DNA from: Platycnemis pennipes
Taxonomy: Eukaryota; Arthropoda; Insecta; Odonata; Platycnemididae
Assembly (NCBI GenBank): GCA_933228895.1
Contig: OW121852.1
Span: 105,359,544 to 105,423,543, forward strand
Reading direction: 5' to 3'
Length of the DNA stretch: 64,000 nt
In this document: piece after piece, positions 37,895 to 48,004 of the stretch
Layout of the letters: the number at the start of each line of letters is the position of its first letter
Position numbering within the stretch: the stretch's first letter is position 1
Translations under genes and position numbers: made by a program
The notes under the pieces: model-generated
Databases searched by the model: none
What the model was told of the DNA's origin: nothing
The model's input: only the letters and a program-made list of their open reading frames with translations

Positions 37895-38040
37895 CAGTAT
37901 TAGCCAATGAGCCACTCTTTTAGTGATTTTTTAAGAATAGATATGCTATTAATATCATGCATTGACATAGGTAAGTTGTTTAACAACACAGGGACTACAT
38001 GTATAATGAGTTCTTTTTCTGCATAGGACTAATTTTATTT
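37895..38040 (-). pseudogene. LINE C-terminal reading frame relic
   Basis: On the minus strand a frame reads EKELIIHVVPVLLNNLPMSM, then INSISILKKSLKEWLIG and a TAA stop at about 37900. The N-N-L-P ... L-K-K-L-K-W-L pattern is the familiar C-terminus of many non-LTR (and some related) retroelement polyproteins. Upstream on the same strand the frame is lost where the inverted repeat begins (about 38040). Family assignment is open (Jockey, CR1 or related). Confidence 0.5.
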
Positions 38041-38144
38041 TAGTCACACTGGAAAACAATCAGTTTTCTCAATTCCTGGTCACATTTTAAAAATGATCCC
38101 ATCAATATTTTCTACCGATAATTTTTTGAGGGATTGACGAAGAG
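38007..38144. repeat. Long inverted repeat, left arm (138 bp)
   Basis: It is the complement of 38411-38548 with only a few differences (for example ACAATCAG against ACAAACCG). The 266-bp spacer is AT-rich. Transcribed, the pair would form a long hairpin. The left arm overlaps the LINE C-terminus relic, so the inverted copy probably arose from rearrangement of that element. Confidence 0.85.
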
Positions 38145-38410
38145 GTTTAAGGATAAGGATTCCCATGTGATTGATGAGTTAATATTTAATTTTCATAGTT
38201 CAAATGTTGGTTTAAGGGTTACAGTAAATAAAATAGCATAGATGGAATTTACATCTACAATAGAAAATAAGAAATCTTCGCTTCGGTTATTACACATTTA
38301 AGATAACAAAGAATGAAATAATATTCAAAGGAATATTTAGTTATTAAGTTAAGTGGCGTCAACAATTCCTCCAAACATTTTGAAACTAATGAAGAAATCA
38401 ATAACTTAAT

Positions 38411-38548
38411 CTCTTCGTCAATTCCACAAAAAATTATCGGTAGAAAATATTGATGGGATCATTTTTATAATGTGACCAGGAATTGAGAAAACGGTTTGTT
38501 TTCCAGTGTGACTAAAATAAAATCAGTCCTATGCAGAAAAAGAACTCA
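38411..38548. repeat. Long inverted repeat, right arm (138 bp)
   Basis: Complement of 38007-38144; both share, on opposite strands, TTCTTTTTCTGCATAGGACT, GGTCACATT and TCTACCGATAATTTTT. Similarity appears above 90 percent by eye. Confidence 0.85.
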
Positions 38549-39100
38549 AAACGTGAGATAGAGCGGTGTAAAAACTGTCTCCCGGAATGAATCTTATCTT
38601 TGGAAGCAAAGAGGTAGTCAGAGCAGTTTGACCTGATTTTTCTCCAACTTCGGATAAGTTGAATCTCTGGTCTAATTAAAGGTCTGCCTTTATATTCCGT
38701 CGAATCGTTCAATTTCTGGGAGGCCTTACTTCCTTCCTTTATCCTCGTCATAATCACTTCCTCCATTTGTATTTTCCCATCCCATATGCCAGTATCTTGG
38801 TATTCTTTAAATCGTAATTGCTACCTACAATGCAGATATTCACTCAAAGAGGCTGCAGATACATTTAATGAAGTAGGTAATATATTTAAGAAATAAATAG
38901 TGTTCTAAATTGAAAAGTATTACTCACGGGTGATCATTAAGTCCATAAGTGGCTTACGTTTAGCTCTTTAGCAAGGTGTTAGCAGATATTAAATATTGTC
39001 CGCATTTCCATTCTTAAATATTAAACTCCATATCTTTCTTTCTTCGGATTTCTCCTTCATACTTCCTGCCTCTATTAAAACCTCTCCCATATTAATGAAT
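38549..39100. other. AT-rich non-coding stretch
   Basis: Nothing was recognised here. Confidence 0.5.
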
Positions 39101-39141
39101 AATCCTAGGATTGTTGACCAATGATGATGATGATGATGATG
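39101..39141 (+). mobile_element. RTE-type LINE family A, extreme 3' tail
   Basis: The sequence AATCCTAGGATTGTTGACCA followed by six to seven ATG triplets matches the 3' end of the 49.4-52.2 kb element and its triplet tail. Only about 20 bp of the element precede the tail, so this is either an extremely truncated insertion or a recombined remnant. Confidence 0.6.
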
Positions 39142-40239
39142 AAACAAATTTTACCTGATTTCGCCAGAATATTCGGATTTTATACTCCTCCAAATAGTCC
39201 TTCTACCTCCTCCTCAATCTTCCTATCCCCTTCCCTATACTATCTCTATCCTTCCCACTTTTTATACATACACCTTTAAACTTTCTCTTTGTTCAGCCGG
39301 AGTTCCTGAGCATTTTACTAGTAGGATTTACACTGGCCATATTCGTAACGCTTTTGTTTTTTATTGTCTTTTCTAGTAACGCGGTACATCCAATTTATTC
39401 TCATATATTTGTTTCTCTCTCATCTCGATCACTTTCCTAGTTCTTCCCTCGCAATCTCAAATAATTTCCCAGGGTTTTGGCCCGTACAACGAAGGAGGTC
39501 TTACTGCATTTTAATGGAATATTTCCGTTAAAGTTTTCTTTAAAAATCTCAGATGATTTACTTGTAGTTCAGTTGTTTTAAAAATGCGGATGTTGTAATG
39601 TGTTAAGCAAACTATCAAGGTGTTAACGCCGTTGATTGATGTCTCTCCCATTATCAACACACAACAAAAATATATATATTTGTCTCTTCGTTCCGCTGCT
39701 GGAATTTTTGTCACAAAGCACTTCAAATAAATTTCTCCAGCTCTTCCACCCACACTGGACTAAGTTTTACCACTGTGGTAAGTCCCCCATCCAATACCTA
39801 TTTATACTGCAGCCCACTTTTTCTTATGGAGTCTCTTTATACCGTGTTCACCATGCATGACCGTAGACTATATATCATTTCTATGCTCTTTATTCCAAAG
39901 TGTCACTCTTTCATTCCTCAGTAGCTACAGGGGAAAAATACATAGTATAAAGGACCCATAGAAAAACGGAATATACTACATTAAAATTCAATATATTTTT
40001 AACACTGAATGAAGTAATAAACGAGAGGGTAATCAGTCACCTACAGAAAAATATCATTTTTTTAATTAAGCTCTAATCACCTGCGCACTTAAAGAACCAT
40101 AAATTTAGCAAAAACACATAAGGAGTGTCGTGAAAAAATACTTAGATAATTAAGGATAGCTCGCAATAATAAATTCCCTTTTTACTGTATTGGTTAATGA
40201 ATACAATACAAGTTAGAAGAGGAACTTCCACAAACGAAG
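39142..40239. other. Pyrimidine-rich then AT-rich non-coding stretch
   Basis: The plus strand is C/T-rich at about 39175-39480, possibly a very old antisense LINE, but no motif supports this. No gene was recognised. Confidence 0.4.
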
Positions 40240-40474
40240 GAGTCCATAACAAGATAACACAGAAAGAAAAAACACGAGCCAAATCCACAAAAATAAACTT
40301 TACTACGACCCGGGTTTCACTGTATTACAGCATCGTCAGGTAGCGTATATCTAAGATGCACCAACGTGAATCTTAGATATACGCTACCTGATTGGCTCGT
40401 GTTTTTTCTTTCTGTGTTCTCACATTTCGCTTCCACTCTATATCGCCTGAATCTTCAGAATGAGTCCATAACAA
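40240..40474. mobile_element. Penelope-like inverted-repeat insertion with 13-bp TSD
   Basis: The 13-mer GAGTCCATAACAA occurs at 40240-40252 and 40462-40474. Between them, outer arms AACACAGAAAGAAAAAACAC (left) and its complement (right, about 40399-40419) enclose inner arms CAGGTAGCGTATATCTAAGA and its complement. The right arm lacks the hammerhead-like segment present in the left arm. Insert length is about 209 bp. No coding sequence. Confidence 0.75.
40302..40344 (-). ncRNA. Hammerhead-like ribozyme motif, 43 nt
   Basis: On the minus strand the order is: GCUAC (stem I, 5' side), CUGACGA, one extra U, stem II with CUGUA/UACAG, GAAA, palindromic stem III (ACCCGGGU), C as cleavage-site base (GUC), then GUAGU pairing with stem I. 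All conserved core positions (CUGANGA, GAA, A-U closing pair, UH) are present. The deviation is the extra U before stem II. Stem III has no loop, as in minimal hammerheads of Penelope-like elements, which are thought to work as dimers. Activity is untested. Confidence 0.6.
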
Positions 40475-41400
40475 TTAAATTAAAACATAACCATAAGATA
40501 TAACTTTCCTTTGAATAGATTTACGACGAATGATTCATTGCATGGTTTCAAGGCAGTTAAAAAACATGATCTTAATAGCGTATTCGAAGTTTTTTATAGA
40601 TTTGAGTTTCAGTTCTACATCAGCGCTTAATTACTTAGAAATGAGCAAAAGTACTTCAAGCCTAATCACTCCTTCCCCTTCAACCTATCACGGTACCAAT
40701 TCGTCTGCCGGGTCTAATTTCGAAGACTTGGAACCGAAACCTACTCTGCCGGTTAATGAAACCAAGATCGCGAGCGATACTGAGCCGCTTGAACCGGAAA
40801 CCAACGCTCAAATCTCGCCTTAATCGCGGAGGAAAGCCGCCGCTGAAAACAGCCGCTAATGACGCTAGGCGAAGCACTCAGACGTAGCCTCCACCTGAGA
40901 GTCTTTTCTTGAGAGAGGAGCTCTAGCCTCGGGATTCCCAGCTTTTAATGGGGAAGCGTTGAATGGGACGCCGTAAAACAATCCGACCCTTTTGTGGAGA
41001 GAGGATATGGCCGCTCAGAGCTTTGAGCAGCACATCCAGAGGGCGACGAAAATGGGTCGCGGCAGTGGACGGGATAGATGAGACATGAGTGAGTGGAGGC
41101 TGCTGGTCTAAAACGCCTCGCTTAGCGGAGGAGTGACGGAGCGAGAAATTGGGGGTGGGGGCTGCCTTCTGCTTTTAAAGTGGGCCGAGCGAAAATAAAA
41201 AAAAGAGGAGGTGTTAGCTCCTCTCTTCAGCTTCTGAGAAGTCCCAGTGCCTTTAATTGGATCTGCCCATTCAGTGTCTCCACGGGAGATGTAAAGAAAA
41301 AAAATCCATGGGAGCGAAACCGAGGCGACTTTTCCGTTATGAGGATCGAGAAGAGGTTTTTAGGTGTAGGGAAGATGGGAAGTTAAGGCTCGCCAGGGGA
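40475..41400. other. GC-rich stretch without a recognisable gene
   Basis: A GC-rich, CpG-containing block spans about 40680-41400. A 97-codon plus frame (40530-40823) is rich in S, T, P and E and ends at a TAA. It shows no known domain, and its first part lies in AT-rich DNA, so I do not call it a gene, although a disordered exon cannot be excluded. Confidence 0.4.
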
Positions 41401-41402
41401 CC

Positions 41403-41525
41403 GTGACGGTTGAGTGGCTAGGGACTGATTATGCTTATTTAATTGCTGCAAATGTTTAAACTCCCGACCATGATGGTTGAGCAGGTAAAGGCTGAGGAAT
41501 CAAATGATTTAGTTGCTGCAAATTA
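41403..41525. repeat. Imperfect tandem repeat, unit about 66-70 bp
   Basis: GGTTGAGTGGCTAGGGACTG ... TTTAATTGCTGCAAAT is followed by GGTTGAGCAGGTAAAGGCTG ... TTTAGTTGCTGCAAAT. The two units are clearly related but diverged. Confidence 0.65.
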
Positions 41526-41644
41526 TATGGTCAAAGTAATATGGAGCATTAGTTAGCCCAGTTAGCGATTTTAGTAGCATAAACTCAGAGGAGCTGGTAC
41601 GTCATAAAGGTTAATAAATTATCCAAGCTAGGAATAAAATAGTG

Positions 41645-41810
41645 ATAAGGAGAATGAAAATTGTGCATTCCACTGGTTTTATTATTGGTACAACCGGTTT
41701 CAGCCATTAAGCCATCCTCTTATTATTTTTTATCAGGATTATGTACCTGAGGATGGCCTATCTGATGCCGTTCTAATGTTCTAGGAATTTACGTTCACAT
41801 TCTATGCAAC
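41645..41810. mobile_element. Penelope-like repeat with split hammerhead-like cores
   Basis: On the minus strand at about 41690-41725 the order is GAGGATGGCTTAATGGCTGAAA, then the palindrome ACCGGT, then T and GTAC. On the plus strand at about 41750 a second copy begins GTACCTGAGGATGGCC. Each half keeps a different part of the motif. The arrangement resembles the inverted repeats at 20.0 and 42.8 kb but is more decayed. Confidence 0.5.
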
Positions 41811-42837
41811 ATCTCATGACACTAGTTTTCTTGACATGATGTGTGCAAATTTTCAGCAATTTCTTTGTAACACTTAAACTTTAAATCTGGAGGGGTATTT
41901 TTAAAGGTTGAGTAAATGAAAAAATAGTAGGAAAAGAAAAGATCCGATGACAAAGTGTTCTGGTCTCTGGCTGGAAAATTAATTTTTCACTAAAATTCAT
42001 TTTTCTTGTCTACCTAATGGTTTAGTGTATAAAATAGCGATTTAAATTCCGAGTGAACGCCCCCATTAAATTTTTGAGATGACTCAACCCGTACACAAAG
42101 CCTCGAGGTGTCCTCCAGGGAATGCGTTGGTGAATCATGCTCCCATTTCCTGCCGATATGACAGTGCTCGGGAATGCACGAACTAGAAAGGTTTAGAGGC
42201 TCCTCGCTAGGAAGAGCGGTTGTCGGGGGGTCACGACGGCTTTAACGAGCCAAGCGCCTCTCGAACGAACTCGGTCTTGGAGAGACCTTTGTCAAGTTCC
42301 TCACGTCTCCGAAGCGGAATAATGAATGCATGGAGGGGGACCGACCCTCATCCTTGTCGCCAGTGCATTTGCGCGATTGAAATCCTCGATCGGAGCCGAC
42401 CATTCACTTCAACCGCAGAGCTCCCTCTTCCTCTACGTACTCCCCTCAGCAACCGACCGACCTGCGAAGGGGTCACGCAACCCGACATATTTCCCAGGTC
42501 TCCGCCATCCTACGGGGATAGTGGAGGGCCCTGTCGAGGGCTCGTTTGTCAGGGGCTCGCGAAATGATTTGCTTCCTTTACCCTAATCCCAAAACCGACC
42601 GAAATCTACCGTCATTTATTCGCTCGCTTCCATATCTTCCCACGGAGTGTGGAGAGGGTTTGCAAAGAACGGAGAGACAGCTGCAATTTCCTCGACTGTT
42701 TGCTATTTGCTCATGACAGCACGAACGTTAAAAGGGAGATGAAACGGTCAGATACCAAACTAAAATACCGTCACCGATTTTTTCCCCTCATTAATTGTGA
42801 AAAGAATGCAACGAAACAATAAGCCATACAGACCAAA
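41811..42837. other. Non-coding stretch with GC-rich block at 42060-42640
   Basis: A CpG-containing block holds overlapping frames of about 86-115 codons in two plus-strand frames. None carries a known domain. Confidence 0.4.
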
Positions 42838-43014
42838 GTAACGAATAAAATAAAATAAAAACATTTAGTCTATTCCACATTTTATTAATAAACGACCTAG
42901 GTTTCGACAAATTTTTATCGAAACGTACCTTGAGAATGACAAAAATTTGTCGAAACCTAGGTCGGTTGTTAAAAAAGTGTGGAATAGACTAAAAGTTTTT
43001 ATTTCATTCGTTAC
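42838..43014. mobile_element. Penelope-like inverted repeat, 177 bp, with hammerhead-like cores
   Basis: Arms begin GTAACGAATAAAA (42838) and end TTCATTCGTTAC (43014). They share TAGTCTATTCCACA, GACCTAGGTTTCGACAAATT and their complements. Both strands carry AAATTTGTCGAAACCTAGGTC: stem II GACAAA/TTTGTC, GAAA, palindrome ACCTAGGT, then C. The box upstream (plus strand, 42929) reads CUUGAGAA instead of CUGANGA, so activity is doubtful. Length and layout match the 20.0-kb element, but the sequence is different. Confidence 0.65.
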
Positions 43015-43998
43015 CATGAATAGTGTAACTAAATTCCACAAAGTGACGCCTTCAGTCCTATCTGACATTCAGACAAAATTTGTAATAATGGCCCGATGTC
43101 GCGCGCTGCCTCACCCCAATAATGCTTTGAGCATTTCATTAATACCACACTATCAACACATTCTGACAATGTGTTTTTCCAAGGGCAGTGTATCAAAACC
43201 AACGATTCCAATAATACTGGCCGGCATTTTCCTCGCACACTCCAGCGTGTAAACTCCTATTGTGAGAAGTTTTATGTGAGAAAAGTTTAACCTGACTACT
43301 GCACGGGCTCCCGTGAGTGTAAATTTGAAGTTGAAAGTGTGTTTAGGGGAGTGCAGCAGAAGGAGATATTCTGCGGGGATGCCAGACGATCACCAGGAAG
43401 ATCACAACCTTCGCGGGAAAAGATCAAGGAAGGCCAGACACGTAAACGAAAATGCATGCGCACGATATTTTGTTAAATCAAGTGCATTTGGTGTACTTTA
43501 TTTAATTTGTTTTGAACACGTGGGCGCTTAAACCAATGTATCAATTCTTTGGACTGCTTTTAAACAGGTGAGCCCGTAAGTAACATTAAAATAATAGAGC
43601 TTTCTTTTTTGAAAATGATAAAGATACATATTTATGTGGTCTGCTTGTGCAGATAACCCATCCTGTACACACCTTGCCACAAAGCAAGCAAATTATGGTG
43701 AGGAAAAAGGGTTACAAGGGGTATGGCAGACACTGTTTTGAATGCTACAAAAGGCGTGGAAAACAACCAGCAACACCGAGTGAGCTATTACTTATTTCTC
43801 CAAACGCAGAATTTTCAAGAAATAATTTAGTCCAGAATTTGAAATCACAACTGACTATCTACTTCGGGATTCATGAAATGGAGAATATTCATTAGAATAA
43901 TACGTGATCCCGGACAAAATTCCTCATCAAAAGAAAAATATATTGTAACAAATATAGAAGGCAAGAAACTGGAGCTGTCATCAGATTAGACTCATAAA
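43015..43998. other. Non-coding stretch
   Basis: A plus frame at 43647-43895 contains RHCFECYKRRGKQ, which recalls the C-terminal zinc ribbon of piggyBac transposases, but it is too short to assign. Nothing else was recognised. Confidence 0.4.
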
Positions 43999-44006
43999 GA
44001 TAGCAC

Positions 44007-44333
44007 TCTTCAGCTTATTCAGGGGAGGCGACCAACAGCTGAGGTCATTTGCACCATTTAGGATAGGTGGGTAATGGTAGGAGTTTTCAGGGAACGGAGG
44101 AAGGATGGAGAGAAACCCGGCGTCGGCATAAGCCTACTCTTAACGAAAGACGCCAAGTGGACCACGGATTAACGTTCCATCTGACGGTCGGAGTACTGAA
44201 CCTGAAATGCCCTCCACGAGGCACACAAGTGGGGACCGGTTTTCCACTGAAAAATCTGCCACTGCCTGGAATCGACCCGGGCCCTCATGATGGGAGGCAA
44301 ATATTATAGCCACCACATCAACCCGATCCACAC
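44007..44333 (-). mobile_element. tRNA-derived SINE, family C, reference copy with 8-bp TSD
   Basis: The octamer AGATAGCA flanks the element at 43999-44006 and 44334-44341. The complement starts with a tRNA-like head (GGATCGGGTTGATGTGGTGG, then CCCGGGTCGATTCC as a B box missing one base), followed by a body containing GTGGTCCACTTGGCG, ATGCCGACGCCGGG and AATGGTGCAAATGACCTCAG. Three more copies (25.5, 34.6, 46.7 kb) confirm the boundaries. The 8-bp repeat is short, so the exact ends are tentative. Confidence 0.7.
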
Positions 44334-44341
44334 AGATAGCA

Positions 44342-44881
44342 TTTTGGGAGAAAGTGGGAATAGTATCCAAAGCGTATAGTAAGCGTATTATTAAGATTAT
44401 GTAAGTCCTTTTCATTTTAATCATTCCGCGGTATCGATGTTGGAACACTTAATTTTATGCACCAATATATTTTAGTTCCGTCCTCAGGGGTCTTAATTTT
44501 TTTAGCTGAATTAAGGCTTACACAAGGAAAGAGTGGGTAGGTATATGTAGCAATAGAGATATAGTGGTGATAAAAAATTGTGCGAAGGTAAATCAAGAGC
44601 GAGGTGTATAATGAATGATTGTGAAATATGGTCTTTGAGGAACGAAAAAATGATGAGTAATGAGTCGTTGGAAAGAAAACGAAGTAGGCCTAGGCCTAGG
44701 CCACGAACGAAGGCCTAGGCCTTATTCTTTAACGACGTGTTCAGGAAAGATATGCTCCAAGAATTTCAGTCAGAGATGTTCATTTTATAACTCTTGAGCC
44801 TAAAAGAAATATTGTGACTGCAAATTTCCTAAATGACGTATGCCACAATAGTTTCTTGAAATCCACACAAATTAAACCAGT
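44342..44881. other. Non-coding spacer with a palindromic short repeat
   Basis: A run of AGGCCTAGGCCTAGGCC lies at about 44686-44703, with a second AGGCCTAGGCC at 44711-44721. The word is its own complement, so the segment is both a tandem repeat and a palindrome. Confidence 0.55.
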
Positions 44882-44892
44882 ATAGGCATCAC

Positions 44893-45290
44893 GGCAAGGA
44901 CGATGACAGCAGAGGAGAAGAAAAGGGTGGAAGCATTCGAAATGTGGTGCTACAGAAGAATGATGAAGATAAAATTAATCGACCGAGTGACAAACGAAGG
45001 GGTCTTAAGAAGAGTGAGAGAAAAGAGAAGTCTGCTGAAAACTATAAAAAGATGACGGGGCAACCTAATCGGCCATATCTTAAGACACGATGGCCTGATG
45101 AAGACAATCGTCGAGGGAAAAAGTGAAGGGGAAGAATGGAAAAGGCAGGCCTCGTATGAGATACATGGAACAGGTTATGATGGATGTAAAAGAGAAAAAT
45201 TAAGACACAATGAATAGGTTAACCGACAGAAGAACCGAGTGGAGGGCTGCGTCAAACCAATCCTAGGTTTGTTGACCCATGATGATGATG
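44893..45290 (+). mobile_element. RTE-type LINE family A, 5'-truncated copy with 11-bp TSD
   Basis: The direct repeat ATAGGCATCAC brackets the copy at 44882-44892 and 45291-45301. The insert matches the last 400 bp of the main copy (AGCATTCGAAATGTGGTGCT ... GTCAAACCAATCCTAGG) and ends TTGTTGACCCATGATGATGATG. The frame is broken by a few indels. The well-kept duplication implies a fairly recent insertion. Confidence 0.85.
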
Positions 45291-45301
45291 ATAGGCATCA
45301 C

Positions 45302-46344
45302 TATCTTATTAACTGCTTTGTAACTTTTTATTGTAATTTTATCATACACAATTTACGACAGTTAAACCCTTTAATACCATTTTTTACTGTTTAACATTGA
45401 TTGTTTATCACTTTATTAGTCACTCATTAATGCAATGCAGAAGAATGTTTTTTGAAACTTGATGGGGCAAGGGATAAACTATGACCACTACTCATGAATT
45501 TTCATCGTTACGAAACATATTAGTGGTAGAAGATCCATGACATTCCAAGTGATCAGTTATTAGCCGTGGATTTGACCGATCGAAATTCATCGATTTCAAC
45601 CGACAGTGCATCACGCATCGAAACGTTGCGGGATGTGCCGGTCCACCCGACTCAAGTCGTGAAGAGGCAGCCGGAGGTGGTGATTGGTCCAGGAGAACGG
45701 GGGGGGGGAGGAGGGGATGGGCGTTTGACCCGTGGATTACGCATCACCCTCAGGGGGTCCCCGACAAGGGATGGAGAGAGGGGTGAGAGAGATTGAACGG
45801 AAGGCGAGGGAAGTAGAAGCCATGAATAAATGCCACTTTCGAAGTGCAAATGGCGGTGAAAGGATCATGCATTCGATAGTGGGAAGAGAAATTCCTCTCT
45901 TGGTCGCAAGAGATGACCTCGGACGACCCTTACCCCTTCCCATCTGTTCCCTTCTTATCTCCCCTGATACCACACTGCGCAGAAATGGGGTTCATAACTC
46001 AAAAAGAGTTCCACCTAAGAACAGCTGGGGAGATATGGCGGAATTCGGTATAAAATAATCTTACCGTGTTCAACATCTTGTAATCTATTGAGCCTCCTTT
46101 TATTTAAGTAAATTCAGTGATAAGAATCCTAACACTCTTATTGCAGCGTTGAAGGATGATGGATATCTAAGATGGACTGCGCTATTTTTCATTTTCAGAT
46201 CGTAGGTTTAAATAAATATTGAAACTAGTGCAAATATTTCAAACGGATAAGTTAACTGAATATTTTAGATATATAAGTATTAGAATACCTGCGTATTAAG
46301 CTAGATTTGACCATATAAATAAGATTAGATAGTAAACTTGTCAC
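45302..46344. other. Non-coding stretch with GC-rich patch at 45590-45800
   Basis: A G-rich run (GGGGGGGGAGGAGGGG) lies at about 45700-45716. Overlapping frames on both strands show no domains. Confidence 0.45.
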
Positions 46345-46600
46345 ACCGATAGATTTAAAATGTCATTTTTCCTGCGTACCATTAGAGAGCATAATAGGCA
46401 GCATAGTAAAGGGATAGGTCGGTGGAATATCGTTAGAGCAGTGGTAGCTTATAGTTGCACAGTTAGCGGTGCATGCAAACTCTTAGTTGCACGGTCGCAT
46501 TTCTTGGTAGCTCTTAGGTGTATGTTTATTATTTCACCCCCTGCCTAACACCCACTCAGTGGCTCGTAGGAAATTACGTGGATGTATATGTAAACTACTG
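46345..46600 (+). mobile_element. CR1/Jockey-type LINE 3' end, third copy
   Basis: The plus frame starting at 46360 reads MSFFLRTIREHN, matching the FF-RTIR block at the C-terminus of CR1/Jockey-type elements and the copies at 21.5 and 52.3 kb. A 3' UTR follows and ends with ATTTCACCCCCTGCCTAACA, the same signature as the other copies. The middle of the UTR is diverged. Confidence 0.65.
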
Positions 46601-46682
46601 ACACACTGAGAGAGAGGAATTATGAACACTAATCATTGGGTATAGTAGTTATTAACGCGACAATTTAGTTCAGTTCTCCGGT

Positions 46683-46950
46683 AATGCAGGTAATTTGGCA
46701 CGGGAAGGAATTTAGAAGAAAACGGAGGAAGGCTGGGAAGAAACCCGGCGACAGTATTCGTCAATTCCTAATAAAAGGTGACGAGGGATCTACGGTTTAA
46801 CGTCCCATATGACGGACTTAGTACTGAACTTGAGGTAGTCTTCACACATCGCTCAAGTATGGATCGATGTGTCTCACTGAAATCGATGTCTAATACTGAC
46901 TGGATAAGAACCTGGATCCTCGAGATGGGAAAGCAGTCACACCGAGCAAA
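46683..46950 (-). mobile_element. tRNA-derived SINE, family C, copy 4
   Basis: GGAGGAAGGCTGGGAAGAAA, CCCGGCGACAGTATTCG and AACGTCCCATATGACGGACT align with the 44-kb copy in order. Right-end sequence is diverged. The orientation is the same as the other three copies. Confidence 0.6.
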
Positions 46951-47117
46951 TCTCATTTATTAAGTGTCATTTTCCATAAATATCATTACTATGCCACACA
47001 TATTGTAGTAGGGAGTAAACTGGGGGAAGCGTTATTAACCAGCAACTTGTACAGAGCTTTATTAAAAACAGGAATCTTCCTCCGGGAGAAACAACCAAGC
47101 AACTACTTCCTTGAAAT

Positions 47118-47345
47118 CACCATCATCATTAGTTATCAGTTCTAAAATTGTTTTTCTCCACTTCATTCTCATACTTGCTCATCTTTTCATATTTACATAT
47201 CTTCTATCTATCATCCTTCACCACTTGCACCATTCATCTCATAGGAGCCCGCCAATTCCCTTTCTCTACTTCCCACGGTTCCCTTTACGATTGTCATTTT
47301 CAGACCAACATGCCTAATGATATGGCTGTTTAGATTATCCCTTCT
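47118..47345 (-). mobile_element. RTE-type LINE family A, old 3' fragment
   Basis: The minus strand aligns with the main copy's 3' end: CATATCATTAGGCATGTTGG, GACAATCGTAAAGGGAACCG, GGAGAAAGGGAATT-like segment, then CTTCA-complement, ending with a tail marked on the plus strand by CCATCATCATT at 47118-47128. Many substitutions make it older than the copies at 44.9 and 49.4 kb. Confidence 0.6.
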
Positions 47346-48004
47346 TCCCCTACAAATTTTCCGCCATTACTTCACAGCATTAGTGAAATACCCCTCATTG
47401 AGAAAATTTTAGTTTTCTTATTCAGTGACCATTCAGTGACCACTCAAAAAATTTTCATAACGCTGAGCCTGGAACCATAGAGTTCATCAAAACTATTTTA
47501 TTAACATTTAATGTAAAGGATTAAGAATGATTGGGAACCTTTCCACCAGGCAATGATTTTCCTTCCAAAAATAACCCATTAAGTACTATTATTCCTTAAT
47601 AACATAGTGTTTATGTAAAATATAAGAGGTTTATTTTTTAAATTACAACCCAGGGCAATGCTTATCTCGCCAAATTGGCCCAATGCCTTTAAAATCTTTG
47701 ACACTCCTGCTGTAGGTGATGTAAATATATCAAAAATCCCAAGTAAAATGGTATGTTAGGTTATAGAAATACTATAAAAAAGAGACAGCAAGTTTATTTA
47801 TTAGCGTTCAAACTATTACGTATATTTCTTAATAGATGTGTAATTTTTATTTATTGTATTTATTTTACCTTCCTAATGGGGGCGTTTACTCGGAACCGAA
47901 ATCGCTATTTGATACACAAATTCGCTAGATGGAAACGAAAAATGAATTTTATTGAAAAACATAATGTTTTAACCAAAGCCATTCACTCATAAACCAAAAA
48001 TTGA
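47346..48004. other. AT-rich non-coding stretch
   Basis: The 79-codon frame at 47753-47992 shows no known domain, and I see nothing else in this stretch. Confidence 0.45.

Noticed and set aside
39120..39141. ATG-triplet run as an independent microsatellite
   Set aside because: It directly follows the GGATTGTTGACC 3' end of LINE family A, so it is better explained as that element's tail.
40530..40823. 97-codon S/T/P/E-rich frame that could be a disordered exon
   Set aside because: The first third lies in AT-rich DNA unlike the rest, and nothing in it is recognisable. I left it as a possibility only.
43647..43895. RHCFECYKRRGKQ resembling a piggyBac C-terminal zinc ribbon
   Set aside because: Only one CxxC pair is present, with no second pair, no DDD catalytic region and no TTAA-flanked termini.
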